From Vibrio lentus (GTDB lineage Bacteria; Pseudomonadota; Gammaproteobacteria; Enterobacterales; Vibrionaceae): a DNA stretch of 64,000 bases. The stretch is from positions 124,001 through 188,000 of the forward strand of contig NZ_JAUFQE010000001.1 in the NCBI RefSeq assembly GCF_030409755.1, read 5' to 3'. The notes under the pieces are model-generated. The model was not told where the DNA came from, ran no database searches, and was given only the letters and a program-made list of their open reading frames with translations. A program made the translations under genes and the position numbers. Positions 45,132 through 55,500 of the stretch are shown piece by piece (the stretch's first letter is position 1; each line of letters opens with the position of its first letter).

Positions 45132-45989
45132 ATGTCAGAACAATACACACCGCCAAAAGTTTGGGTTAACGATACTGATGGTGGTAACAAGTGGGCAAAT
45201 ATCAATAGTCCTGAATCTGGCGCTCGCTTTGATAAAGAGCTTCCTGTTGGTGACCATGCTTTTCAATTGTATTCTCTTGGTACACCTAACGGTCAAAAAG
45301 TCACTATCTTGCTGGAAGAGTTGCTAGCGGCAGGTGTTAAAGAAGCGGAATATGATGCGTATTTGATTAACATTGGTGAAGCTGAACAGTTCTCTTCTGG
45401 TTTTGTTGGAGTGAATCCAAATTCCAAAATACCGGCACTCGTTGACAAGTCTGGTGCTGAAGACGTGAATGTTTTCGAATCGGCATCTATCTTGATGTAC
45501 TTAGCTGAAAAATTTGGTCACTTCTTACCAAAAGAAGGGGCAGCGAGAACACAAAACATTAACTGGTTGTTCTGGGCTCAAGGTTCAGCACCATTCTTGG
45601 GTGGTGGTTTTGGCCACTTTTACTCTTACGCTGATGAAAAGCAAGAGTACCCAATTAACCGCTTTGCGATGGAAGCGAAGCGTCAACTAGACGTGCTAGA
45701 CAAGCAACTTGCAAATAGTACTTTTGTGGCGGGCGAAGAGCTAAGCATTGCAGATATCGCGATTTGGCCTTGGTATGGCAATCTTGTATTAGGCAAAATT
45801 TACGATGCAGCTGAGTTCCTACAGGTTGAGTCTTACACCAACGTTGTGCGCTGGGCGAAGCTATTAGAAGCGCGTGAAGGTTTTCAGCGTGGCCGAGTAG
45901 TGAACCGATCATTCGGTGAAGAGTGGGAGCAAGTACCCGAGCGCCATTCCGCAGAAGATATCGACCGTGTTTTAAAACTACGCCCGTAG
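45132..45989 (+). CDS. yghU: Glutathione transferase-like disulfide-bond oxidoreductase YghU
   Basis: 285 residues, like E. coli YghU (288). AAGGAAAT precedes the start. An N-terminal extension (PPKVWVNDTDGGNKWANIN) leads into the thioredoxin-like domain FQLYSLGTPNGQKVTILLEEL, then NPNSKIPALVD with the cis-proline and FESASILMYLAEKFG. The helical domain follows with ADIAIWPWYGNLV. The enzyme reduces disulfides with glutathione in the cytoplasm. Confidence 0.92.
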   Translation: MSEQYTPPKVWVNDTDGGNKWANINSPESGARFDKELPVGDHAFQLYSLGTPNGQKVTILLEELLAAGVKEAEYDAYLINIGEAEQFSSGFVGVNPNSKIPALVDKSGAEDVNVFESASILMYLAEKFGHFLPKEGAARTQNINWLFWAQGSAPFLGGGFGHFYSYADEKQEYPINRFAMEAKRQLDVLDKQLANSTFVAGEELSIADIAIWPWYGNLVLGKIYDAAEFLQVESYTNVVRWAKLLEAREGFQRGRVVNRSFGEEWEQVPERHSAEDIDRVLKLRP

Positions 45990-46019
45990 TGATTTAAAGC
46001 GATAGTTGACATCAATATC

Positions 46020-46064
46020 ACTAGAGTTTGTTTTCGATTCGTTCGAGTAACAAACTCTAGTTTT
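46020..46064 (+). terminator. Terminator after yghU
   Basis: 13-bp stem ACTAGAGTTTGTT / AACAAACTCTAGT with a 16-base loop and TTTT; 30 bases after the yghU stop. Confidence 0.85.
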
Positions 46065-46171
46065 CCCATTTCAAATTGATCCTTCCGAAAGTAAGTTCAC
46101 CTATTTAGATTTAGCTATTAAAGGCGGTTTAGGTATAAACTTGCGACATCATAATTCTAAAGGATGGTGCC

Positions 46172-46495
46172 ATGTACCACGGTCATATCTATTTTCCTCT
46201 GCGCTTTGCAGAGCAGGCAGAAACACTGCGTCAGAAAATTCTATCAGAGCGCAAAGATGTGTTAGAGACTTTCCCATTAATACAGCGTTTGGTTGGCCCA
46301 CATAAGATGCCGATGTTTGAGATTCACTTTTCGAACAAAGAGTCGGGCATTGTTGAGTGGTTGGAGCAAGAGCGCGGTGATATGTCGGTGTTGATTCACC
46401 CAGTAACGGGCGGTGAAGAAACGCTAGACCATACAGTACGTGCGATTTGGCTTGGTCGTGAGCTAGGTGTATTCGAAGATACGCTGACTAGCTAA
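46172..46495 (+). CDS. DOPA 4,5-dioxygenase family protein
   Basis: 107 residues, one domain (PF08883). Conserved histidines are visible in YHGHIYFPL, GPHKMPMFEIHF and LIHPVTGGEETLDHT, likely iron ligands. Plant and fungal relatives open the ring of DOPA in betalain synthesis; bacterial members are short and their natural substrate is generally unknown. AAGGATGG lies upstream of the ATG. Confidence 0.88.
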   Translation: MYHGHIYFPLRFAEQAETLRQKILSERKDVLETFPLIQRLVGPHKMPMFEIHFSNKESGIVEWLEQERGDMSVLIHPVTGGEETLDHTVRAIWLGRELGVFEDTLTS

Positions 46496-46505
46496 TTCAA
46501 CTCTG

Positions 46506-46560
46506 CACCCGACAGTGAGTACCTAATCATCGAACTTAGTAACTTAGGTGCTGTCGGGTG
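46506..46560. repeat. Long imperfect hairpin downstream of the dioxygenase gene
   Basis: Arms CACCCGACAG / CTGTCGGGTG (46506-46515, 46551-46560), extended inward by CCTAA / TTAGG. No T-run follows, so it is only terminator-like. Confidence 0.6.
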
Positions 46561-46605
46561 TGTCAGCGCACAGCTCGTTTTGCTCATCGTCTTCTTGCCG
46601 AAATT

Positions 46606-46758
46606 CTAGCTTCTCCAGCTATTCCCAAGTAACAGCGATACCGCTACCGACACGCCTAATGCGATTAATATATTAGGTAAGTACAGACCCCAAATCGCGA
46701 CACAAACCGTCACGGTTACCACAGCCCACAACAGTGTTTCTAAAATCCAAGTGCCCAT
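46606..46758 (-). CDS. Small two-segment membrane protein (50 aa)
   Basis: The frame starts MGTWILETLLWAVVTVTVCV and is almost entirely hydrophobic, with two membrane segments split by LYLPN and a short SWRS tail. AGGAGT lies six bases before the ATG, a strong start site. It lies between two known genes. I recognise no family; the form suggests an accessory membrane subunit. Confidence 0.65.
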   Translation of the reverse strand: MGTWILETLLWAVVTVTVCVAIWGLYLPNILIALGVSVAVSLLLGNSWRS

Positions 46759-46846
46759 AACATTACTCCTAACTAGATTGTGCGATTAGCATAACTAAGC
46801 AAGGGTAAACTTTTGGTCACCATCAAATAACCATTTGGGCAAATGG

Positions 46847-48139
46847 CTACAGCATGACTTTGACGATGAAGTCATTGTTGTTGGTTTCATGAGTAAACTG
46901 CCAACCTTGGTTCTGACAAACGCGATCAATGAGCTCTAGGCCGATACCAAAAGAGGTTTGTTGTTCTGAGTCGTTTGTTAGGTTTTCATCTTCCAAACGG
47001 TTGGTCACCTCAAACTGATGTTCTGTCAGTGTGATACATATATCTCCGTTGCCACCATGTTGGAATGCATTTCGGACTAAGTTGGTGATCACAACCTCAG
47101 TTAATTCGCGGGGCAGGGTATGCTCTTCTTGCTCAACCTTGGTCTGAATGTCCACTTCTTTGTTTTTTAAAAGATAACGTTGGCTTTCGATAATATTATT
47201 GAGCAGAGGAGTAAGCTTGATTTGCTCATAGTTGGTTTCTATCTCGTTATTGCGACTCATCCACAGTAGCGTTGTTACCAATGCTTTCATGTTGGTGGCT
47301 GAGCGTTGGATTCGTGCTACCGCTCGTTGACCGCTGTTGGGAATGCATTCAGACAACCGAACCAGCATATCGCCACTGGCTGAAATAGTGGCAATCGGTG
47401 TTCTTAACTCGTGGCTCGCTGCTCTTAAGAAAAAGCTCTCACGCTCATTGGCCTGACGCTCACCTTGTACGCTCTTTACAAGCTGCGTAGCCAACTGGTC
47501 GATTTCTTTGTATCGAAACTGAGTCAGCCCTTCATTGTTGCCCACATCCAGAGATTCAGACCATTTAGATAAGGTAATGATCGGTTTAGTAACTCGATGT
47601 ATCAGAAGGCGAATGATCAAGAACACCAAGAGTAATAGGGCGCCGATGGCAATGAAGGCATTGTTAATTTGGTTGACGGAATCAGGTGGGTTCAGCTCGA
47701 ATAGATTCAAATAGATGGCTTCATCGTACTCAGAAATAATATACAAAGCTTCGTCTTTACCGGAAATTTGATGTTTAGCGGCATAGAGGTATTGGCCTGA
47801 ATCATTGTTAGGTGGTTGCTCGTAGTGTTCATAAATTGCATCGTTATCAAACGCTTTCCAATCAAAGGTTTGTTGAAACTTAACAGGTAGGTCTGAATAG
47901 CTTAGAAAGGCTTGGAATGTCGGGTTTTGGTAGTCTGGCAGTTGCCCTGTTTCGATGTATTGCTGCTCTGCGACTTCTAATTCATACAAGAATCCATATT
48001 TTGCCGATTCATTAAGGCCAATATGGTAGCTCTGTGAAACCATCAAACTGTAGATGGCAGTCAGTAGCACGACGATGCCAAATAAATAGAGATAGATGTC
48101 GCGCTTAATACTGACTCGATTCATGTTCGCGTGTTTCAT
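46847..48139 (-). CDS. Sensor histidine kinase
   Basis: 430 residues. Two membrane segments (about 14-32 and 160-180) flank a periplasmic sensor of about 125 residues. A HAMP-like linker leads to HisKA with H in AASHELRTPIATIS (about 244), then HATPase with NLVRNAFQHGGNGD and the G-box GIGLELIDRV. Its ATG overlaps the stop of the upstream response-regulator gene (ATGA), so the pair is translationally coupled. The signal is unknown. Confidence 0.9.
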   Translation of the reverse strand: MKHANMNRVSIKRDIYLYLFGIVVLLTAIYSLMVSQSYHIGLNESAKYGFLYELEVAEQQYIETGQLPDYQNPTFQAFLSYSDLPVKFQQTFDWKAFDNDAIYEHYEQPPNNDSGQYLYAAKHQISGKDEALYIISEYDEAIYLNLFELNPPDSVNQINNAFIAIGALLLLVFLIIRLLIHRVTKPIITLSKWSESLDVGNNEGLTQFRYKEIDQLATQLVKSVQGERQANERESFFLRAASHELRTPIATISASGDMLVRLSECIPNSGQRAVARIQRSATNMKALVTTLLWMSRNNEIETNYEQIKLTPLLNNIIESQRYLLKNKEVDIQTKVEQEEHTLPRELTEVVITNLVRNAFQHGGNGDICITLTEHQFEVTNRLEDENLTNDSEQQTSFGIGLELIDRVCQNQGWQFTHETNNNDFIVKVML

Positions 48140-48810
48140 GATGGCTCCTCATGCAAGACCACACCAATACCATGAACCGTGTGAATTAGTTTTGAGTCAA
48201 AGGGCGCATCAACCACTTGTCGAAGCTTAAACAGGTGTGCTTTCACGCTGTCAGAGCTTGGCATTTCGTTTTCCCATGCTTCTTCAAGCTTGGCTTTGCT
48301 CACCACGTTAGGGCTGTTTCGCACTAACATCACAAGCATTCGCCAACAGACTGGGGGCAGCTTCAATAGCTTGCCGTCTCTAAGGGCTTGGTGCTTGTCT
48401 AAGTCCAGTTTGAGGTCTGCCACAGACAGCGACGTTACGGAACCTTGAGAGCGACGTATCAGCGCCATCAGTCGTACTTTGAGTTCTTCCATCGCAAAAG
48501 GCTTCACTAGATAATCATCCGAACCGACCTCGAACCCTGCGATCTTGTCTTGTAATGTGTCTCTTGCCGTCAGCATGAGAATCGGAGTGGTCACGCCTTG
48601 CTGTCGAAGAGATTGGCAGACATCAAGCCCGTCCATTTTAGGCATGTTGATGTCCGTTAAGATGATGTCATAACGCCCCTCTAACGCTAGATTGAGCCCA
48701 GCGCTGCCATTGTAAGCAAAATCGAATTCGAAACCGTCGAGTTCCATATAGTCTGCAATGGCTTCTGCCAAGTCACTGTCGTCTTCAATCAACAGGGCGT
48801 TAATGCTCAT
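48136..48810 (-). CDS. OmpR-family response regulator
   Basis: 224 residues from the ATG at 48810, with AAGGA upstream; an earlier frame start at 48918 would overlap the desaturase gene. The receiver has EDD at 9-11, the phosphorylated D in LTDINMPKMDG (about 52), T in LMLTARD and K in LVKPFAMEE. The C-terminal winged helix (about 125-222) contains LLKLPPVCWRMLVMLVRN. Partner of the downstream kinase. Confidence 0.92.
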   Translation of the reverse strand: MSINALLIEDDSDLAEAIADYMELDGFEFDFAYNGSAGLNLALEGRYDIILTDINMPKMDGLDVCQSLRQQGVTTPILMLTARDTLQDKIAGFEVGSDDYLVKPFAMEELKVRLMALIRRSQGSVTSLSVADLKLDLDKHQALRDGKLLKLPPVCWRMLVMLVRNSPNVVSKAKLEEAWENEMPSSDSVKAHLFKLRQVVDAPFDSKLIHTVHGIGVVLHEEPS

Positions 48811-48818
48811 AAGTGTCC

Positions 48819-49730
48819 TTACTTTGTGTCTCGTTCTCTTTTCCAAGCCCAGATAGGCGGCTGAATAAGAAGTTGTAGTCGGTAGTTCCAATTTGGCGCG
48901 TGCCATAACTGCTGGCACAGTTTAACGTAGCCGTGGAAATATACCTTAAATGGGTTCACAGAGTTGATTCTCGGGAACACTCCGTATCTGACCTCTTCCT
49001 CTTTTTTGGCGAACGTACCGAACATACGATCCCAAATGATAAAAATCCCAGCGTAGTTCTTATCCAGGTACTGTTTGTTGGTCGCGTGATGCACTCTGTG
49101 GTGTGAGGGCGTATTGAACACGGCTTCAACAGGACGAGGTAATCGCTTAACCGTTTCTGTGTGCAATAACGTTTGGTATAGCTGCACAAAGGTTTCACAC
49201 ATCAGCACAACGAACGGGTTAAAGCCGAGCAGAATCAACGGCAAGTGAAAGAAGAACGGGAAGAACCAATCCAAAGGCCCAAACCTGTAAGCAACCGAGA
49301 TATTAAAGTAAGGCGAACTATGGTGAACCGAGTGTGTTCCCCAAGCTAAGCCGTTGCTGTGCAAGAATCTGTGTTCCCAGTAATACGCGAGATCGGCCAA
49401 GATCAAGCAACCAAGAATTGTCCAACCAGATATCGGCAGTTGAGTTAGGCTGAAATTCTCGTAGGCATAAACAAACGCGCTGACATAAGCTAATCCGACA
49501 AAGAAAACGGTAACTAATAAGAAGAACAAGGTGACTAAGTTAGTCGCGCTGTCTCCCAACATGTTCCAGCTTAGCTTTTTCTTAAAGGCATAACGGATAA
49601 GCTCAAAGATAAACAGAGCGAGAGCAAGCAATACAAAATTATCATCAACCCAAGTCTCGGTAAGGATGACGCTTGTTTCTGTGAATGTTTGAGAGAGAAA
49701 GTTCCCAATGCTATCCATAGTGAAATCCAT
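48819..49730 (-). CDS. Sterol desaturase / fatty acid hydroxylase family membrane enzyme
   Basis: 303 residues (a second ATG lies four codons in). Membrane segments lie at about 30-50, 65-90, 100-125 and 165-185. The di-iron histidine clusters are HRFLH (HxxxH), HSVHH (HxxHH), and HRVHH near residue 215, with another in LLHTETV. Family members hydroxylate or desaturate lipids or sterols using O2. It lies eight bases before the response regulator and eleven after the gene at 49742, so all four belong to one operon. Confidence 0.88.
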   Translation of the reverse strand: MDFTMDSIGNFLSQTFTETSVILTETWVDDNFVLLALALFIFELIRYAFKKKLSWNMLGDSATNLVTLFFLLVTVFFVGLAYVSAFVYAYENFSLTQLPISGWTILGCLILADLAYYWEHRFLHSNGLAWGTHSVHHSSPYFNISVAYRFGPLDWFFPFFFHLPLILLGFNPFVVLMCETFVQLYQTLLHTETVKRLPRPVEAVFNTPSHHRVHHATNKQYLDKNYAGIFIIWDRMFGTFAKKEEEVRYGVFPRINSVNPFKVYFHGYVKLCQQLWHAPNWNYRLQLLIQPPIWAWKRERDTK

Positions 49731-49741
49731 AACTAAACCCT

Positions 49742-50332
49742 TTACTGACCATTCTTATAATAGACGTATAACTCGCTGGAATCTGGCAACCCATGCTGAT
49801 TCAATTGGTGGTGTTCGATAACCATATCTACCTGTTTTAAGACTGCAATACCTTCCCAAGCCAGTGCTAGCTCCTGCTCAGTATGCTCACCTTGGTTCAA
49901 TAACAAAGTACCTTCAGATTTACTTGGAACCTTAATTAAGGTGCTGTTTTTATTTAATGTTGATTGCTGAGTCGGGAAGCCAATCGTGACTGTCGCTTTA
50001 CTGAAGTCGGAACTGATGTCCTGATAGATCACGACCACTTTCTGTTGCAGTGCGATCTCCTCATCATTTGCTTCTAGGTTTTGGTAGAAGTCGACCCATA
50101 GCTCTGGCACATCCTCTAAAGGGATAGTCTTACTCAAACCTTGCAGGTAAGTTGTGTTTGCTGTCGCCTGTTGTTTTAGCTCTGATGACTGTTTCTTTGA
50201 GGCGTTGTTCGTTGATGACTCAGTTATTGGCTGCTCCGTCGATGCATCCGCAATCGCAGGCTGAATATGTAATAGCCCCCAGACAACGCCAGTAATACCG
50301 ACTGTAGTGAGTAATGAAGCGAATAATTTCAT
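49742..50332 (-). CDS. Membrane-anchored or exported protein, possible GyrI-like domain
   Basis: 196 residues. The N-terminus is a signal or anchor (MKLFASLLTTVGITGVVWGLL), then a serine/threonine/asparagine-rich linker. From about residue 60 there is a compact domain with VPELWVDFYQNL, KVVVIYQDISSDFSKATVTIGFP and LYVYYKNGQ. That order of strands is reminiscent of the GyrI/AraC effector-binding fold, but the call is by eye and weak. First gene of the desaturase/two-component operon. Confidence 0.65.
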   Translation of the reverse strand: MKLFASLLTTVGITGVVWGLLHIQPAIADASTEQPITESSTNNASKKQSSELKQQATANTTYLQGLSKTIPLEDVPELWVDFYQNLEANDEEIALQQKVVVIYQDISSDFSKATVTIGFPTQQSTLNKNSTLIKVPSKSEGTLLLNQGEHTEQELALAWEGIAVLKQVDMVIEHHQLNQHGLPDSSELYVYYKNGQ

Positions 50333-50500
50333 GCTCTTTCCTTGTTGTTCGTTTTTCTTATCAAGGACAGTAAATGAGGTGAGGTAAACAAAAGGTAACC
50401 GATCTAGTTACTAAGCGAGTCTGTCGTCTAATTTGTTAATACAGCAATTTGGGACACTTTTTTCCATGTCGGATTGGTAATACTGGCGCCATATTCATTT

Positions 50501-51400
50501 ATGGGCTCAATAATGCTATTCAAATATCCCATCTCACTGCTGACGATTATTCGGCTTAATCCATTAAAGGTCGCCGCGACTTGGTTAATGGTATTGGCTG
50601 AAAACGTGATGCTTATTTTGCTGCCGCTGTTTATTGGTTACGCCATCGACGGAGTGCTAAACCAAAGCTTTCAGCCTTTGATGATGTTGGCACTGATTCT
50701 TTTTGTACTGGTGATCATCAGTGTCGTTCGTCGTTTTTACGATACCCGTGTGTATGGTGCTATTCGCGTAAAACTGGCAAACCTTGTTGAGCGCAACCTG
50801 CGCGGTTTATCTATTTCGACCAAAGACGCCCGACTCACCATGTCTCGTGAGCTAGTTGATTTTCTCGAAGATGATTTGCCTACTTTAATGACAGCAGTGG
50901 TTCAGCTTGTCGCGACGGTGGTGATCCTCTCAACCTTTCACTTCTCGTTGGCGCTTTGCATGTTGTTTGCAGGGTTGTCGATGTTGGTTATCTACGGCGT
51001 ATTCCACCGAACATTTACACGACTCAATGGCCAATTTAACGATCAAGTTGAACAGCAGGTGAAATTGCTGAGCGGTGTTCGTTTATCTGCACTCCGCTGG
51101 CACTTTGAGCGCCTAAAACAGTGTGAAATCAAGCTGTCTGATACCGAAGCTGTTGTCTATGGGCTGATTTTTATCGTGTTGTTTGGCGCGGTCATCGGCA
51201 ATTTATGGATGGTGAGTCAGCTTATCGAACCGACTGCGGGGCAAGTGTTCTCCATCGTTACCTATTCACTTGAGTTTGTTGAAACCGCAGTGATGCTACC
51301 AATCACGCTACAAACCCTTTCTCGTCTCACTGAAATCAGTCAGCGCCTTAATCACACCTCCATTCAACAGGTTACCAAGGAGATACCTCATGAAATTTAA
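50501..51400 (+). CDS. ABC-transporter-like six-TM membrane protein without ATPase domain
   Basis: 299 residues from the ATG at 50501; the ATG at 50513 is equally possible and neither has a strong ribosome site. It matches the stand-alone ABC transmembrane family (ABC_membrane_3): LNPLKVAATWLMVLAENVMLILLPLFIGYAIDGVL at the start, a coupling-helix-like stretch DARLTMSRELVDFLEDDLP, and five to six hydrophobic segments. No Walker A or signature motif is present here or in the genes that follow. Its end overlaps the RND adaptor gene by 11 bases, so they are one operon. Confidence 0.8.
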   Translation: MGSIMLFKYPISLLTIIRLNPLKVAATWLMVLAENVMLILLPLFIGYAIDGVLNQSFQPLMMLALILFVLVIISVVRRFYDTRVYGAIRVKLANLVERNLRGLSISTKDARLTMSRELVDFLEDDLPTLMTAVVQLVATVVILSTFHFSLALCMLFAGLSMLVIYGVFHRTFTRLNGQFNDQVEQQVKLLSGVRLSALRWHFERLKQCEIKLSDTEAVVYGLIFIVLFGAVIGNLWMVSQLIEPTAGQVFSIVTYSLEFVETAVMLPITLQTLSRLTEISQRLNHTSIQQVTKEIPHEI

Positions 51401-52568
51401 AAAGCCACTTTCTGTATTAGTCGGCTGCACAGCCATCTTTATCGCGTTGGTTGTCGTTGATGAATTGGAACCTGAAGCTACCCAACCAGTGAAGAAAGAA
51501 GCCGTCCTTGCCCCCGTTTCAGTGTTAGAGGTGACACCATCACAGCATCAATCGACGCTAACGGTATTAGGTGTAACCGCTGCGCGTTGGCCTGTGCAAT
51601 TGAAAGCGTCGAGTAGCGCGCAGTTGAAATGGCTAGATGAAAGCATTGAACCGGGGAATTTGGTTAACAAAGGCGATGTGTTAGCAAGGTTAGATACTAG
51701 CGCAGTTGATGCGAACTTGGCTCAGGCGTTGAGCTCATTGAAACAAGCAGAATTGGAATTGAAGCAGGCTAAGCATGAGCAAACGGTCGCGTTAAAAATG
51801 CTGAACCCGAAAACGAGTTCGTCTTTTGCTCGCAGAGAGCCTCAATTACTTGCAGCGAAAGCTAATCTGAAACAAGCGAAACAGGCTTACTTGAGCGCAC
51901 AGAAGTTGTTGGAGGAATCAGAGATTACCGCCCCCTTTGATGCAGTGATCATGAAGCGCCATATCAGCCCGAGAGAGTGGATAGAGGCGGGGCAAGTGAC
52001 CTTTGAGTTGGCTGCCAGTGATTCGATTGATATCGAGTTGCCTATCTCTGAAATGCATTGGCAACAAGTCCAAGCTGCTCTGACTGAGCCGAGTATCACA
52101 GTAGTGAGCCGTTCTGGGAATCAGTGGCCTGCCAAAGTGCGCTATGTGTCTCCGCAAGTTGACTCGGTCACTCGCCAAAGACAAGTCGTGCTCTCGGTTG
52201 AGGAACCTTATCAAAGCAAGCCAAGATTGTTTCCAAATCAACAGGTTCAAGCTGTGGTTAACCTAGGGCTGAAGGATAACGTAGTCAGCGTGCCTTTAAG
52301 TGCGGTGACACGAGACGGATATGTGTGGACGTTAGACAGCAATGATCGTCTACGTAAAGAGTCGGTATCCTTGATTGGGCAAGGTAATCAGATGCTTGAT
52401 ATTAGGTTTAATCAGCAAAGTGAACAGGTTCGCAGAGTGGTGCAATATCCGCTTTCTTCAATGTTAATTGGTAAGCAAGTCGAACCTAACTTTTATCAAG
52501 ATGATAGTTCAGAATCCATGATCGCGAGCCAATTTGATGATGAGCTGATTGAGGAGGCAAACCAATGA
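51390..52568 (+). CDS. RND efflux periplasmic adaptor (membrane fusion protein)
   Basis: 392 residues. AAGGAGAT lies five bases upstream of the ATG. An N-terminal hydrophobic segment (about 8-25) anchors it. A lipoyl half-motif LDESIEPGNLVNKGDVLARLD precedes the coiled-coil hairpin (about 110-180), and the second lipoyl half follows with ITAPFDAVIMKRHISPREWIEAGQ. Beta-barrel and membrane-proximal domains make up the rest. It bridges the RND pump and an outer membrane channel; no TolC-type gene is nearby. Confidence 0.9.
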   Translation: MKFKKPLSVLVGCTAIFIALVVVDELEPEATQPVKKEAVLAPVSVLEVTPSQHQSTLTVLGVTAARWPVQLKASSSAQLKWLDESIEPGNLVNKGDVLARLDTSAVDANLAQALSSLKQAELELKQAKHEQTVALKMLNPKTSSSFARREPQLLAAKANLKQAKQAYLSAQKLLEESEITAPFDAVIMKRHISPREWIEAGQVTFELAASDSIDIELPISEMHWQQVQAALTEPSITVVSRSGNQWPAKVRYVSPQVDSVTRQRQVVLSVEEPYQSKPRLFPNQQVQAVVNLGLKDNVVSVPLSAVTRDGYVWTLDSNDRLRKESVSLIGQGNQMLDIRFNQQSEQVRRVVQYPLSSMLIGKQVEPNFYQDDSSESMIASQFDDELIEEANQ

Positions 52569-55500
52569 GTTGGATGACCAAATGGTTTATCAATAACTCT
52601 GTTGCTGCCAATTTATTGATGATGGCGATTGTTATCAGTGGTGTGCTTGCGTTCGGACAATTACGTGTCGAGTCGTTCCCACAAATCGCACCGTCTTCCA
52701 TCAGTATCAGCGTTACTTACCCTGGCGGTACGGCGCAACAGATCGATGAGAGTGTTACGCAGCGAATCGAAGAGTCAATCAGTGGCATTGCAGGCATCAA
52801 ACAGATCACCAGTCAGTCGAGTGCTGGGGTTTCTGAGGTCATGGTTCGTAAAACCAGCAGCACAGATTTAGACAAGCTTCTGGATGACATTCGCAATCAA
52901 GTCAACGCGATCAATGGTTTCCCCGTGCAAGCGGACAGGCCACAAGTTGTGCGAAACGAATTTACCAATTTAGCGGCGTTTGTGGTGGTGTCGGGGCCAA
53001 GAACCGATGACGAACTGCAACCTATCGCCAAGCAACTTGAACAAGCACTGAAGAAGAATCCGCGTATCTCGAAGGTATCAAATTGGGGAACTCGCACATC
53101 TCAATTGGTTATCGAGCCAGATCCTGACCAACTGAAAGCGTTAGGGTTGAGCTTAGAAGATCTCGCAGAGCTCGTTGAGCAGCGTTCGCTTGAGACTCGT
53201 AGCGGTGAGCTGATTAGTGATAAAGGTCGAATGGTGATTCGTGGTGACGGATACGCCGATGATTTACAGAAGTTGAATCAGCTTGTTGTGATTTCTGGGA
53301 GCAACGGAAAAATACTGCTGGGTGATATCGCCAAGTTAAGTCGTGGCTACCAATACAGTGGTTCTATCGTGCGTAACAACGGCTCTAACGCCATCGCATT
53401 ATTGGTCAGTACGAGCCAAACCGACAACCTGCTTAAAGTTAGTGAAGCTATCAGTGAAACGCTTGATGCCCAACGCGCGATTTTGCCGTCGGATATTGAG
53501 TTGAATACCATGGCCGACATGGCGCCTTACATTGAAGGCCAGCTATTTCGTTTGAGTAAAAACGCATGGCAAGGATTATTGATCGTCGTAGTTCTACTTG
53601 GGATCTTTCTTGAGATTAGGCTCGCCTTTTGGGTCGCGATGGGCATTCCAATTGCGCTGACTGGAACCTTAGCAGCAATGCAGTTGTTCAACTACAGCAT
53701 CAACGACATCACCTTGTTTGGTTTTATCTTGGTACTCGGTGTGCTGGTGGACGATGCGGTTGTCGTGGGTGAAGCGATACATGAAAAACGGACGGGTAAT
53801 GTTGGCTATTCTCCTAATACCAATGGTTTCTCAAATATAAACGGAAAGACAGCCGCTTGGCAGGGTGTTCACTCTGTGTCAGTAGCAACCGTGTTTGGTG
53901 TCCTGACAACCATCGCAGCGTTTTCTCCAATGTTATGGATTAATAACGAGCTAGCCAAAGTATTGGCTGGGTTTTCAGCCGTGGTGATCTTTGCGCTGAT
54001 ATTCTCGCTTATCGAAAGTAAATTTATTTTGCCGTCACACTTGGCTCAGCTTTCTCTGAAAAAGCCATCAACGGGTATCTTCGCCAAGGTTCAGAATGCT
54101 GCTCAAGGCGGGTTACAGTGGTTTAATCTCAACATCTACAAGCCAGTATTGGAGTTTGCACTTGGCTACAAAGTCGCGTCCCTACTTGGGTTTGTGGCGG
54201 TTATCTCACTGGCTTATGGCATGTGGTCTAACGGTGCGATTCGCAGTGCATTGTTTCCTGAAATCCCGGGGCGTTACATCACCGCGGTTATTGAACTGGA
54301 AGATGGTGCGCCGTTGCCTTTACAGCGCCAAGCCTTGTTGCAAGTAGAGCAAGCAATAACACAAGTAGAAAAAGGCTTGATGGACGATTACCCATTACAA
54401 GAAAAGCCTGTTGTGAACCTGCTTGCTTGGTCTGATGGCTATGGCGAAATTGAAGTCACAGCCGAGCTGACCAACGAATCCTTAAGCTCATTGCCAGGTA
54501 ATTTATTGTTGAAGCGATGGAGAGAAAATACAGGGAAAATCGAAGGCGCTTATTCGGTTAAGTTCAGTGCGGCAGAGGAGCCTGCTGGTGGAACATTCTT
54601 AACGATCTCTTCCAATGATCGTGAGCTTGCTTCTCTCGTTAGCGAGGAGTTAGCTGATACCTTGGCCTCGTTGAAAGGTGTATCGGATGTCTACGACGAT
54701 GGTCAGGACGGTTTGCCGCAAGTTCGATTGGTATTGAATCAATATGGTCAGCAGCTAGGGTTAACGCAAGCGAAACTGGCTCAGCTAGCAGGCGAAGCGT
54801 TTGGCGAAAGAGAAGTCCATCGCCTGTTAGAAAACGGGCAAGAGACCAAAGTACTTTTGCAATACCCGAGAGATGAACGCAGAACCATAGCTCAGCTACA
54901 ACAGGCTCTTATCATGTTACCTAATGGCGGAAGTGTGATGATGGGGGATATTGCCGAGTTTCGTCATGAGCAAGAACCGCAAGTGGTTTACCGCCGCGAC
55001 CGAGAACAAGTGATCAACCTGTATTGGAAGCAGAACCGAGACCTGCAATCACCGGAGAAAACACGTGAGCAACTTGAAGATACGATTGAATCTCTGCACT
55101 TACAGTTTCCAAGTGTAACGATAAAAGCGGGCGGCGAATTTGAAGAGATCGGTGAGGTGTCGAACGGCTTCAAATCAGCGATGATACTAACGCTCATCAT
55201 GATCTACATTTTGTTGGCAGTGCCTTTGAAGTCCTATTGGCAGCCGATGATTATCATGGCAGTGATACCGTTTGGCTTTGCAGGTGCGATTTTTGGTCAC
55301 TACTTGATGGACTTACCCATCAGCATTCTTTCTATGTTCGGTATGATGGCCATGACAGGCATCGTGATTAACGATTCGTTGGTGCTGATCACACGTTTTA
55401 ATGCTGAATATCGCCAAGGCGTGCCGTTACAGCAAGCGTTAGTCATTGCGGGTACTAGCCGCTTGAGAGCGATTTTCTTGACCACCATTACAACGGTGTG

